A stretch of DNA of 10,149 nt, taken from assembly GCA_023396665.1 (NCBI GenBank), contig JAEWVL010000195.1, positions 1-10,149 of the forward strand, written 5' to 3'. Each line of letters starts with the position of its first letter. Position 1 is the first letter of the stretch. Origin of the DNA: Spirochaetota bacterium (GTDB lineage Bacteria; Spirochaetota; UBA4802; JAFGJZ01). Under the pieces are notes generated by a model. It saw only the letters and a program-made list of their open reading frames with translations. It ran no database searches and was not told the origin of the DNA. The translations under genes and the position numbers were made by a program. Below are positions 1 through 6,768 of the stretch, one piece after another.

Positions 1-363
1 GGTGATACAGCGTGTCTTTCCGATTATGCGAAACTGCCGATGGCCGAATGCGTATTGGAGATTCACGCACGCAGCTGCGGGTTCATTGATCAGATTGAGG
101 CCGAAACCGTCGGTCATGCGGCCATGCTGCTCGGAGCCGGCCGTGCAACAAAAGACGATGTCATCGATCACGGTGCGGGCGTGGTGCTGCGTAAGAAGTG
201 CGGAGACCTTGTAGAGACTGGTGAAGTGATCGCGGAACTGTATTACGACGAACAGCGTTCCGCGTCAGTCGAACAAGCACGTGAATGTGTTGAAAGGGCT
301 ATTGTAATCACGGATAATGAAGTTAAAAAAAGAGCAGTCATTATTGAAAGATTAATGCAGTGA
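1..363 (+). CDS. Pyrimidine-nucleoside (thymidine) phosphorylase, C-terminal part (5' end outside window)
   Basis: The reading frame is open from base 1 and ends at TGA 361-363, giving the last 120 residues of a protein that is normally about 430-440 aa. Visible family marks are GDT at the start, then KLP, then LLGAGRATKDDVID and a basic-glycine stretch VLRKKCGD followed by GE. This is the C-terminal barrel-sandwich hybrid domain (PYNP_C) of the Pdp/DeoA family. The family cleaves thymidine, deoxyuridine and, in Pdp, uridine with phosphate, giving the free base and (deoxy)ribose-1-phosphate in the cytoplasm. The phosphate-binding and catalytic half lies outside the window, so I cannot separate DeoA (thymidine) from Pdp (broader pyrimidine range). 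The similarity that I recall is closest to Bacillus-type Pdp. It is the upstream member of a deo-type operon with deoC and deoB. The operon promoter is not in the window. Confidence 0.93.
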   Translation, partial: GDTACLSDYAKLPMAECVLEIHARSCGFIDQIEAETVGHAAMLLGAGRATKDDVIDHGAGVVLRKKCGDLVETGEVIAELYYDEQRSASVEQARECVERAIVITDNEVKKRAVIIERLMQ

Positions 364-458
364 CTAAAAGGGAAGCTGTTTTATCCGCTGATATATTTCA
401 GCCTGGAGTCGCAGAGATTATAAATATATTATTGTATGAACAAGGAGAATATAAATGA
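360..458 (+). CDS. Possible 32-aa micro-ORF bridging the phosphorylase gene and deoC
   Basis: The gap between the phosphorylase stop and deoC is exactly spanned by an open frame. It starts at GTG 360-362, overlapping the upstream stop as GTGA, and ends at TGA 456-458, overlapping the deoC start as ATGA. The peptide begins VTKREAVLSADIF and ends YEQGEYK. It has no cysteine, no signal peptide and no motif that I recognise. No convincing ribosome-binding site precedes the GTG, so expression would depend on translational coupling from the upstream gene. The 4-base overlaps at both ends are the usual sign of coupled genes, but a 31-codon gap free of stops can arise by chance. It could equally be the eroded tail of a lost gene or plain spacer. 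Treat it as a candidate only. Confidence 0.25.
   Translation: MTKREAVLSADIFQPGVAEIINILLYEQGEYK
442..447 (+). promoter_or_regulatory. Shine-Dalgarno sequence of deoC
   Basis: AAGGAG lies 7 bases before the ATG at 455 and fixes the deoC start. It is the strongest ribosome-binding site in the + strand operon. Confidence 0.7.
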
Positions 459-1117
459 TTTTAAATAGTTATATTGATCACACCGTGCTAAAACCCGATG
501 CGACACGTGCGCAAATCGAAAAGCTTTGCGCTGAAGCCCGCGAGCACCGTTTCGCTTCGGTGTGCCTGAACGGAATCTGGGTCAGTGATGCCGCTTCCCT
601 GCTGCGCGGATCAGAGGTCAAGGTCTGTACTGTAATTGGTTTTCCGCTCGGCGCAAGCACCTCCGAAACAAAAGCCTATGAAGCGCTCAATGCCGTCGGT
701 AACGGCGCCGAAGAGATTGACATGGTAATCGCAATCGGGCTTCTTAAAGACGGAAATGACGATGATGTGCGCCGAGATATCGAGCTGGTTCGCAATTCCT
801 GCGAAGGTAAAATTCTGAAAGTCATCATCGAGACCTGCCTTCTGAGTGACGATGAAAAACGCCGGGCCTGCTCATGTGCACTCGACGCAGGCGCGGATTT
901 TGTCAAAACGTCGACCGGTTTTTCGACCGGAGGCGCCACCGTCGAGGATGTCCGGCTCATGGCCGCTTGCGTGGCGGGCAGAGCGAAGGTCAAGGCTTCG
1001 GGGGGCATACGTACAAAAGAATCGGCTCTGGCCATGATAGAGGCGGGTGCCTCACGCCTTGGAACCAGTAACGGCGTATCTATTGTTCAGGGTTCAGTTT
1101 CGAAATCGGAGTATTGA
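455..1117 (+). CDS. deoC: Deoxyribose-phosphate aldolase
   Basis: A cytoplasmic class I aldolase that splits 2-deoxy-D-ribose-5-phosphate into glyceraldehyde-3-phosphate and acetaldehyde, the last step of deoxynucleoside catabolism. The 220-aa length is normal for the short bacterial DeoC type. The TIM-barrel marks are all present: IDHTVLKPDAT at residues 7-17, the catalytic aspartate in EIDMVI (Asp89), the Schiff-base lysine in FVKTSTGFS (Lys151) and the second active-site lysine in KVKASGGIR (Lys180). The C-terminal phosphate-binding stretch reads GASRLGTSNG. The start is fixed by AAGGAG 7 bases upstream. The gene sits between a nucleoside phosphorylase and deoB, the expected pathway context, and 6 bases separate its stop from the PhzF-family gene. 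Nothing looks damaged. Confidence 0.97.
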   Translation: MILNSYIDHTVLKPDATRAQIEKLCAEAREHRFASVCLNGIWVSDAASLLRGSEVKVCTVIGFPLGASTSETKAYEALNAVGNGAEEIDMVIAIGLLKDGNDDDVRRDIELVRNSCEGKILKVIIETCLLSDDEKRRACSCALDAGADFVKTSTGFSTGGATVEDVRLMAACVAGRAKVKASGGIRTKESALAMIEAGASRLGTSNGVSIVQGSVSKSEY

Positions 1118-1123
1118 TCGCTC

Positions 1124-2017
1124 ATGAAAGAACTGCCGTTTAAAAAAATTGACGCCTTCGCCACGAATTCATCCGCAGGAAATCCCGCCGCGGCGATCGC
1201 TCTCAGTTCACTTGATGAACTAACTGCGTCTGAAAAGCTGAGAATAGCGCGTGAAATGAAGGGATTTGTTTCCGAAGTCGGGTTCATTGCAGCGAAATCC
1301 TCAACATCCTTCGATCTGAGCTATTATTCATCGGAACGTGAAGTTGAATTCTGCGGCCATGCGACCATCGCCATCCTGTATGATCTGCTAAAGAGCGATC
1401 CGGAACTGAACACTCAAAGAATTCTGAAGATATCGACCAAAAGGGGCATATTGAGCGTCGAAAACAGAATCGAGTCAGAAGATGCTGTCTTCGTTACGGC
1501 ACCGCAAATGCAGGTGATATAACATATCCCCCCGAAAAATGAAATGGCGACGGCTCTAAAAATTCCGCAAGATGCCATTAATGCACATCTGCCGCCTGCA
1601 CATATCAATGCGGGTTTATCAACACTGATTGTTCCGATCTGCGGACTGGATACGATACTTTCAATTTCACCCGATATCGAAAATCTGAAAATTTTCTGCG
1701 AGCAAAACAATATTGATATTATTGAAGTTTTCAGTGAAGAGGTTCAGTCGCAATCGAGTGATTACCGTGTGCGTGTGTTTGCGCCGCGTTTTGGTTATCT
1801 CGAAGATCCTGCGACAGGCTCAGGCAATTCTGCCTTCGGATATTATCTGAAGCTACATTCGCGTTTTGCAAAAGAGACAATTACGATAGAACAAAACGCA
1901 AGCCGCGATCACTTTAACATCGTGAAGCTGCAGCGATCGAAAAATGAAGAAGGTTCAGATCGCATACTTTTTGGCGGAGCGGCAATCACGCGAATAAGGG
2001 GCTCGTATCTTCTATGA
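1124..2017 (+). pseudogene. PhzF-family isomerase-like protein, interrupted by one in-frame TAA
   Basis: Codons from ATG 1124 to TGA 2015-2017 form one continuous frame of 297 sense-or-stop positions, broken only by TAA at 1520-1522 (codon 133). The N-terminal part shows PhzF marks: KIDAFATNSSAGNPAA near residues 8-23, the catalytic-type Glu51 in SEVGF, and EVEFCGHAT at residues 73-81. The C-terminal part keeps FAPRFGYLEDPATGSGN, with the second conserved acid at about residue 228. The two diaminopimelate-epimerase-like lobes and their active-site halves therefore lie on opposite sides of the stop. The frame does not shift, so a single substitution or a base-call error (for example from CAA, AAA or GAA) would explain it. 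TAA ends another gene in this window (9738-9740), so recoding is unlikely. An internal restart at ATG 1544 has no visible ribosome-binding site. PhzF relatives have diverse, often unknown substrates, and its role in a deo operon is unclear. Confidence 0.85.
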
Positions 2018-3150
2018 CATACGATCGCGTAATTCTGATAGTTCTTGATTCTGCCGGTGTAGGCGCCTTGCCCGATGCGTTCCAATACGGCGATGAAGGC
2101 GCAAACACCCTGGGACATATCGCCGATGAACTGAGTCTTGTCATGCCCAACTGCGGCGCGCTCGGTCTCGGCAATATTATCAATCTGAAAGGGACGCCGC
2201 CCTGTGATACTCCGGGCGGACGCTATGGCAAGGCGGCTGAAAAATCGAAGGGCAAGGATACGACGACCGGTCACTGGGAGATCGCCGGACTGATTCTCGA
2301 TAAACCATTTCCGCTGTATCCCGACGGATTTCCCGACGATATCATCGCCGGGTTCACACGCCGAAGCGGCTTTGAGGTGCTCGGCAACTGTGTCGCCTCG
2401 GGAACGGAAATTATCGAGCGCTTCGGTGACGAACATGTGCGCACAAAAAAGCCCATCGTCTATACCTCGGCCGATTCGGTCTTTCAGATCGCCGCGCACG
2501 AGTCGGTGATTCCGCTCGAAGAACTCTATCGCATCTGCGCCGTCTCACGTGAGTTTCTCGAAGTTGGCCGCGTAATCGCGCGCCCCTTTACAGGCAAAAG
2601 CGGAGCCTACGTGCGAACGGCAAACCGGCACGATTATTCGCTGCCTCCGACAGGCGAGACGGTGCTCGACCGGCTTGTCGACGCCGGCATTGGCGTTCAT
2701 GGAGTCGGCAAGATCGGCGATATTTTTGCGATGAAGGGCATAAGTACCAGTGTACGGTGCACCGATAACGACGACTGTGTCGAAAAACTGCTGTCGATTC
2801 TCGCCGAAAAAAGAAAAGGGCTCATATTCGTCAATCTTGTCGATTTCGACATGCACTTCGGTCACCGGCGCGATGCGGGGGGATACAAGACAGCCCTAGA
2901 GCGTTTCGATTCTCAGTTGCCGGAAATCATACGTCTGGCCGGCGAAAAATCGCTAATCATTATCACCGCCGATCACGGCTGCGATCCCACCTTCCGTGGA
3001 ACGGACCATACGCGCGAGTATGTTCCGATTCTTGTGTGGGCCGAAGATTTGAAACCCGGTTCTATCGGCATTCGCGAAAGTTTTGCCGACATCGCCGCAA
3101 CAGTCGAAAAGGCCCTCTGCGGAAAGGATATGATGTCGGCCTTTATTTAG
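2014..3150 (+). CDS. deoB: Phosphopentomutase
   Basis: A cytoplasmic, Mn-dependent enzyme of the alkaline phosphatase superfamily that interconverts (deoxy)ribose-1-phosphate and (deoxy)ribose-5-phosphate, linking the phosphorylase to DeoC. It has 378 aa, slightly shorter than the Bacillus (about 394) and E. coli (407) forms. The visible active-site set matches the family: Asp12 in VLDSAGVG, the phosphorylated threonine Thr85 in KDTTTGHWE, Asp279 and His284 in DFDMHFGH, Asp320-His321 in TADHG, and His332 in GTDHTRE. The cap domain between roughly residues 95 and 215 is intact. The start codon overlaps the stop of the PhzF-family gene (ATGA). An AAGGGG box lies 12 bases upstream, rather far, so translation may depend on coupling. 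In that case the upstream nonsense codon could reduce deoB expression. It is the last gene of the operon. Confidence 0.97.
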   Translation: MTYDRVILIVLDSAGVGALPDAFQYGDEGANTLGHIADELSLVMPNCGALGLGNIINLKGTPPCDTPGGRYGKAAEKSKGKDTTTGHWEIAGLILDKPFPLYPDGFPDDIIAGFTRRSGFEVLGNCVASGTEIIERFGDEHVRTKKPIVYTSADSVFQIAAHESVIPLEELYRICAVSREFLEVGRVIARPFTGKSGAYVRTANRHDYSLPPTGETVLDRLVDAGIGVHGVGKIGDIFAMKGISTSVRCTDNDDCVEKLLSILAEKRKGLIFVNLVDFDMHFGHRRDAGGYKTALERFDSQLPEIIRLAGEKSLIIITADHGCDPTFRGTDHTREYVPILVWAEDLKPGSIGIRESFADIAATVEKALCGKDMMSAFI

Positions 3151-3181
3151 CGAATGATTGCTCTTCTGCGATATCGCTAAA
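3146..3181 (+). other. Inverted repeat at the end of deoB (weak stem)
   Basis: TTTAGCGA at 3146-3153 is perfectly complementary to TCGCTAAA at 3174-3181, with a 20-base loop. The left arm includes the deoB stop codon. No run of T follows, so this is not a convincing intrinsic terminator. It could be a weak 3'-end hairpin of the operon or a chance repeat. The loop end also contains the 10-bp palindrome GCGATATCGC at 3168-3177. Confidence 0.3.
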
Positions 3182-3187
3182 AGTGCC

Positions 3188-3216
3188 TTGACACAAAGTG
3201 CTGATGATAATGAAAT
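3188..3216 (+). promoter_or_regulatory. Possible promoter for the exported-protein gene at 3295
   Basis: A perfect -35 box TTGACA (3188-3193) is followed after 17 bases by TGAAAT (3211-3216), which matches only four of six -10 positions. It would give a leader of about 70 nt before the ATG at 3295. The -35 is good and the -10 is poor. A gene-specific promoter is expected here because the downstream gene differs in style from the deo operon. Confidence 0.3.
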
Positions 3217-3294
3217 TGAAAGATATTTCGCGGCACATGTTGGGTTTCTTCAAATCGTGAAATGAAATATACATTCTTCAGATGGTAATAATGT

Positions 3295-3945
3295 ATGAAG
3301 ACCAAAATCCCGGGGATTGTCCCTGTTTGTTCACTTCTTTTGTTTCTTTCCCTTGCTCACCCCCTGTTAAGTGAAGAAATCATTGTTCGTGAAGTTGAAT
3401 TGCGACTAGTTGATGAAAGCACTCTTCAGCCAATGGCGGGTATTTTGGTCTATGATGTTCAGCAATACTATATACCCCATATGTTTTCATTTTTCGGATT
3501 ACGGATCGGTGAGCAAAAGGATGAGATAGAATACAGAATTCGTGAATATCGCAGCGATGATGCAGGTATTGTTTTGGTGCCTGAATTGCGTTTTCAGGGA
3601 AAACGCAATCAGTATCTCTACGGACAGTCGATCTTCATCAACCTCGAAATGAAAGATAAAAGCGGAAGCGATCGTGATAAGGCAATGCACTTTTTATTTT
3701 TGTCAGATTCATTGTGGAGCAAGTTTCTTTATCTGGTAAACGATCAATATAAAGCAGTAGAAATACTGTCTCGGCCGCGACCTTTGGGTGACAATTACCG
3801 GCAGCTAGAAAAAACAAAAGAATATTATACTCTGCTTCTGAACGGACATGATATACCGCCCCTGAGCGAAAAAGAGAAAAAGGGCGGACCCTTGAGCTTT
3901 TTCACGGGAAAGGAAATCTTTACAATACAGATGCAACGGCGTTGA
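3295..3945 (+). CDS. Exported protein of unknown function, 216 aa
   Basis: I do not recognise a named family. The N-terminus is a typical Sec signal peptide: a Lys-containing start, a hydrophobic core at residues 7-25 and a probable cleavage after PLLS (residue 26). There is no cysteine at the cleavage site, so it is not a lipoprotein. The mature part begins with VREVELRLVDESTLQPMAG, and later carries DDAGIVLVPELRF. This pattern resembles the start and turn of small beta-sandwich domains such as carboxypeptidase-regulatory-like or Cna-B domains, but that reading is weak. The C-terminal third is charged (Lys/Glu-rich). No strong ribosome-binding site precedes the ATG. The gene stands alone between deoB and a convergent lipoprotein gene, and would act in the periplasm or outer envelope. 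Confidence 0.75.
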   Translation: MKTKIPGIVPVCSLLLFLSLAHPLLSEEIIVREVELRLVDESTLQPMAGILVYDVQQYYIPHMFSFFGLRIGEQKDEIEYRIREYRSDDAGIVLVPELRFQGKRNQYLYGQSIFINLEMKDKSGSDRDKAMHFLFLSDSLWSKFLYLVNDQYKAVEILSRPRPLGDNYRQLEKTKEYYTLLLNGHDIPPLSEKEKKGGPLSFFTGKEIFTIQMQRR

Positions 3946-4005
3946 TTATTATGATCAGGTCTCCATTTAAATTCTGATTCTGTTTTCTGCAAATCGTGAA
4001 TTCCC

Positions 4006-5433
4006 CTAATCGACCCGTAAAATCGTCATGCCGATAGTATTTCCAATATAAAGGTTTGAGCCGTCATTTGCGATTGTATATGGATAATCGCCGATTCCTG
4101 TCGCAATCGGCGTTGTCGTGTTTGTTGCTATGTCTATTCTGTAAAGAGTGGCGGGGGCAGGGGGGATGTTCGTAATGACATAGAGGTTTAGCCCGTCCGT
4201 GGTGATACCTATCGGTTGAGTAAGAGCGGCAACAGGCGTGACACTGCCGTTTGTTATATCAACTTCCTGTATCAGGCCGTCATCCTGATTGGCGACGTAA
4301 AGAGATGTACCGAAAAGAATAATCTCTCTCGGGCTGTTGAACCCCGCCGCAAGAGTTGTAACTACACCTGTGGAAATCACCACCTTGCGTATGCAGTTGT
4401 TCCCCCTGTCGGAGACATACAGATTTGCGCCGTCACAGGCCATCCCCCATACGCTATCAAATCGTGCGGCAGTGCCGGTGCCATCCGCATACCCTGCAAT
4501 ACCGGCTGCACCTGCTATAACTGTCATAGCGAGTGTAGAAATTTTTATCTTAACAATCTGCCAGTCATATAGACCGTAAAAATAATCACCATCCGTTACA
4601 AGCCCTCCAATGGAATAGGGGAGAATGGTTGATACTGTGTTATCTGATATATCAATTCTTCTGATGCCGTTAGCATCATCTGAAATATAGAGATAATTTC
4701 CATCACTTGTTATGGCTGAGGGATACTCAAATTGTGCACTGAGACGTGGACCGTCGGCGGAGCCGCTGACACCTGTTCCCGCATAAACTGATACGGTTCC
4801 TGCAGGAGCTATTGTGCTGTAGCATATATGGTTTACCCGTGGACAGGATAAAGATTGACCATCAGTATAAACGGCGCTTACAATAAATGAGTATATTTTA
4901 AAACCGCTCAGGCCGGACAAAGTATGTGAAGTTCCACTAATACCGGACACCACTGTTCCGTTTGATTCGGTGACCCCGGGAGTATCCAGGTAGAAAATAG
5001 TGTAGGAATCAGCGCCTGCAGCCGCTTCCCATGAAAGTTCAACCGATGTCTGATCGATGTCCAGAACTTTCAATTCGGCGGGAGGGGTGAGCACTTCCCA
5101 CTGTGCGTACAAAATGACATTCTCGTTAACAATAGTAAAAACAGCACCCGGAACATAGGTGATGCCGTTGCCGTTTTGCTCAGTATTCCAGACTGTGAAG
5201 CTATAACCGGTTCTGACAAGCGAGCCTGTATTATCGAGTACGCTTACACTGTCTCCGGAATGATATGTAAGGGGACCCGAAGGCGGATCACCTCCGGTGC
5301 TGCCGTTACCATCGTAACGTACTGTGTACACCTTATCGAAAAGCCTGCTGAAGATCATTCCGTCACATGAGATGCACAGAAAAAACAAAGTAAACCAGAA
5401 CGGAATCATCACGATGAAAAAATTATTTTTCAT
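4006..5433 (-). CDS. Lipoprotein with InlB-type repeat, FN3 domain and NHL beta-propeller
   Basis: A 475-aa envelope lipoprotein. A hydrophobic signal (residues 5-20) ends in the lipobox LCISC, with the lipidated Cys at 23. Residues 36-113 form one Listeria-Bacteroides (InlB B/Flg_new) repeat, recognisable from VRYDGNG near the start, GYSFTVWN in the middle and ILYAQWE at the end. Residues 117-195 look like one fibronectin type III domain (LSWEAAAGADSYTIFY, then a conserved Tyr-rich strand). The rest is a propeller with about six NHL-type strands, each with an LY-[IV] core: residues 248-261, 284-297, 338-351, 378-392, 418-434 and 461-475, ending exactly at the C-terminus. Such proteins usually bind other proteins or glycans at the surface, and no catalytic residues are evident. 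AAAAGG lies 10 bases before the ATG. The gene converges on the 3295-3945 gene with 60 bases between them and no clear terminator. Confidence 0.88.
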   Translation of the reverse strand: MKNNFFIVMIPFWFTLFFLCISCDGMIFSRLFDKVYTVRYDGNGSTGGDPPSGPLTYHSGDSVSVLDNTGSLVRTGYSFTVWNTEQNGNGITYVPGAVFTIVNENVILYAQWEVLTPPAELKVLDIDQTSVELSWEAAAGADSYTIFYLDTPGVTESNGTVVSGISGTSHTLSGLSGFKIYSFIVSAVYTDGQSLSCPRVNHICYSTIAPAGTVSVYAGTGVSGSADGPRLSAQFEYPSAITSDGNYLYISDDANGIRRIDISDNTVSTILPYSIGGLVTDGDYFYGLYDWQIVKIKISTLAMTVIAGAAGIAGYADGTGTAARFDSVWGMACDGANLYVSDRGNNCIRKVVISTGVVTTLAAGFNSPREIILFGTSLYVANQDDGLIQEVDITNGSVTPVAALTQPIGITTDGLNLYVITNIPPAPATLYRIDIATNTTTPIATGIGDYPYTIANDGSNLYIGNTIGMTILRVD

Positions 5434-5462
5434 TGTGATTAAACCTTTTCCTGATGAATAAT

Positions 5463-5495
5463 CGGCCGTTCAGACCGGTTTGAACCTGAAGGCCG
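5463..5495 (-). promoter_or_regulatory. Nested inverted repeat in the leader of the NHL lipoprotein gene
   Basis: An 18-bp near-palindrome GTTCAGACCGGTTTGAAC (5468-5485) has one mismatched pair. It is enclosed by a second pair of arms, CGGCC at 5463-5467 and GGCCG at 5491-5495, with five extra bases on one side. It sits between the predicted promoter and the gene start. It could be an RNA stem in the leader, a protein-binding operator, or a weak terminator for the upstream operon. There is no T-run, so I do not call a terminator. Confidence 0.4.
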
Positions 5496-5580
5496 CCGCC
5501 TCACGTGAAAACGGAGATTGTGAGTAATTGAAACGTTTTTAAGATAAGACAGTTGTTAGTATTACTGCGTTCCCTGCCTT

Positions 5581-5608
5581 AAAATAGAGAAAAAAAATGT
5601 TTTGTCAA
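5581..5608 (-). promoter_or_regulatory. Predicted sigma70-type promoter of the NHL lipoprotein gene
   Basis: On the minus strand a perfect -35 TTGACA (5608-5603) is followed after 16 bases by TATTTT (5586-5581). The leader to the ATG at 5433 would be about 140 nt. A 10-bp perfect palindrome, TCGTTAACGA (5616-5625), lies 7 bases beyond the -35 and could be an operator. The promoter separates this gene from the hydrolase operon upstream. Confidence 0.5.
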
Positions 5609-5631
5609 TTCTTATTCGTTAACGAGGCGTT

Positions 5632-6690
5632 TCAGTTGAAAGTTCTTTGATATAGTGTTGTGTAATCACTCACAAAGACGACGCTTACGGTTTTTTTGGT
5701 CAAATTATAGACGGCAGACCACTGTCCCTGTGAATGAATGACATTGTTTTTCAGTAAATCGATCGCCGCCTCCGTCGTCAGAGCGCCTCCATTTTCTTTA
5801 ATATACCGCTCTATTGTTCGGTAACGGTAATCACCGAAGCCCTTCAGATCCGGATTGTCATATATAATAAAGTTTGTACAAACCTGATAGTTATCAGTAT
5901 TCTCAATAACCTTCATCTTGCCCTTTACGAATTCGATTATGGCGCTTTTGCCGCTCGCATCAGCCACCATGTACTGTGAAGGCCACTCAGGATCGTGGGC
6001 GACATTGTACTTTGAGATAAAATCAATCGCTTCGCGGGTTGTTCTGGCATTGTCAAGTATGGCGCGTATAACCGTGAGATCGAAGAGTGTCACCTTATTC
6101 GGATCGATGGAGCTTTGCGATCCTTTCGCCGTAAAAATTGCCGCGGCAAGACCATGCTCGTTCATGCCGTCAAGTGTCATAAACGGAGCGGCACTGAGTT
6201 TAACGCGTTCTTTGTCGAATACGTTAGCATTCAGCTTTTCGATACCCGAATGGTTCAGATTCGTCAGCGCGATACACCTGCCCGTGCGTTTTGATCTTGT
6301 ATGCATGATGGCCGATAGGGAAGTGTACCAGTCATAATTGCGACCGAGAATGATATCTCCCTCGGGGGTTTTGGCGAGAAAAGCCGAACAGCCGCTTCCG
6401 TTAAAATCAAGGGGCCTGGGCGCTTTTCTTCGGCCGAAAAAAAAATCAACCAGTTCATCTACGTTAGCCGCACCAACCTTAAGATAGTCATCGAAACGGT
6501 AATCGTGATAAACGTGAAATTCATATATGGGGGCTTTGTTGATCTGTTTGAGTGAAAATATGCTGCGAAAGTAATTTATATTGATGAATACATAAATAAA
6601 GAAAGCGCCCAACAGAAATGCGAAAACACCGATGAGCGCCTTTTTTGCGATTCCCTTGTTCTTGTTATGTTGATCGGCTTTTTTAATCAT
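5632..6690 (-). CDS. Membrane-anchored Ntn hydrolase, choloylglycine hydrolase / linear amide C-N hydrolase type
   Basis: A 352-aa protein with one hydrophobic segment at about residues 16-38 after a Lys-rich N-terminus, so the catalytic part probably lies outside the cytoplasm, tethered to the membrane or released. The catalytic core begins at SGCSAF (Cys101 as nucleophile) and continues ILGRNYDW. The spacing Cys101-Arg117-Asp120 equals Cys2-Arg18-Asp21 of bile salt hydrolases and penicillin V acylases. Asn273 in CTNF and Arg289/Arg291 in YRYRTI are candidates for the remaining active-site residues. In Ntn enzymes the Cys becomes the new N-terminus by autocleavage, here presumably between Gly100 and Cys101. 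The family cleaves linear amides such as N-acyl amino acids, and the substrate here is unknown. AGGAG lies 8 bases before the ATG. It is third in the ABC ATPase operon, 78 bases after the fused HTH-ATPase. A penicillin acylase or acyltransferase (C45-like) role is the main alternative. Confidence 0.82.
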   Translation of the reverse strand: MIKKADQHNKNKGIAKKALIGVFAFLLGAFFIYVFININYFRSIFSLKQINKAPIYEFHVYHDYRFDDYLKVGAANVDELVDFFFGRRKAPRPLDFNGSGCSAFLAKTPEGDIILGRNYDWYTSLSAIMHTRSKRTGRCIALTNLNHSGIEKLNANVFDKERVKLSAAPFMTLDGMNEHGLAAAIFTAKGSQSSIDPNKVTLFDLTVIRAILDNARTTREAIDFISKYNVAHDPEWPSQYMVADASGKSAIIEFVKGKMKVIENTDNYQVCTNFIIYDNPDLKGFGDYRYRTIERYIKENGGALTTEAAIDLLKNNVIHSQGQWSAVYNLTKKTVSVVFVSDYTTLYQRTFN

Positions 6691-6728
6691 TCACTTCGCT
6701 CCTGATTGCAGGTCTCGGCTGTTCTTAT

Positions 6729-6763
6729 GCACACAGGTATCTGATTGTTTCCTGTTTACGTGC
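6729..6763 (-). other. Inverted repeat between the HTH-ATPase and hydrolase genes
   Basis: The arms are GCAC/ACAGG (6729-6732 and 6733-6737) and CCTGT/GTGC (6751-6755 and 6760-6763). The inner stem is 5 bp with a 13-base loop, and the outer stem is 4 bp with an asymmetric internal loop. It begins 5 bases downstream of the HTH-ATPase stop. With no T-run it may be an mRNA processing or attenuating stem, or chance. Confidence 0.25.
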
Positions 6764-6768
6764 AAATC

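Noticed and set aside
676..1035. A 119-codon minus-strand frame inside deoC
   Set aside because: It is antisense to the DeoC active-site region, Ser/Thr/Ala-rich as expected for a shadow frame, and carries no family mark.
1544..2017. The C-terminal PhzF part as an independent gene starting at ATG 1544
   Set aside because: There is no Shine-Dalgarno sequence before this ATG, it is in the same frame as the upstream half, and it holds only one lobe of the two-lobe fold.
1909..2499. A 196-codon open frame on the minus strand opposite the PhzF end and deoB
   Set aside because: It lies antisense to a fully conserved deoB, shows no recognisable motif and has no convincing start context. It is a by-product of codon bias in deoB.
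3946..4005. Bidirectional terminator between the convergent genes
   Set aside because: The 60-base gap shows no stem followed by a T-run in either direction.
5918..6337. A 139-codon plus-strand frame opposite the Ntn hydrolase
   Set aside because: It overlaps the conserved hydrolase core entirely and has no ribosome-binding site or family resemblance.
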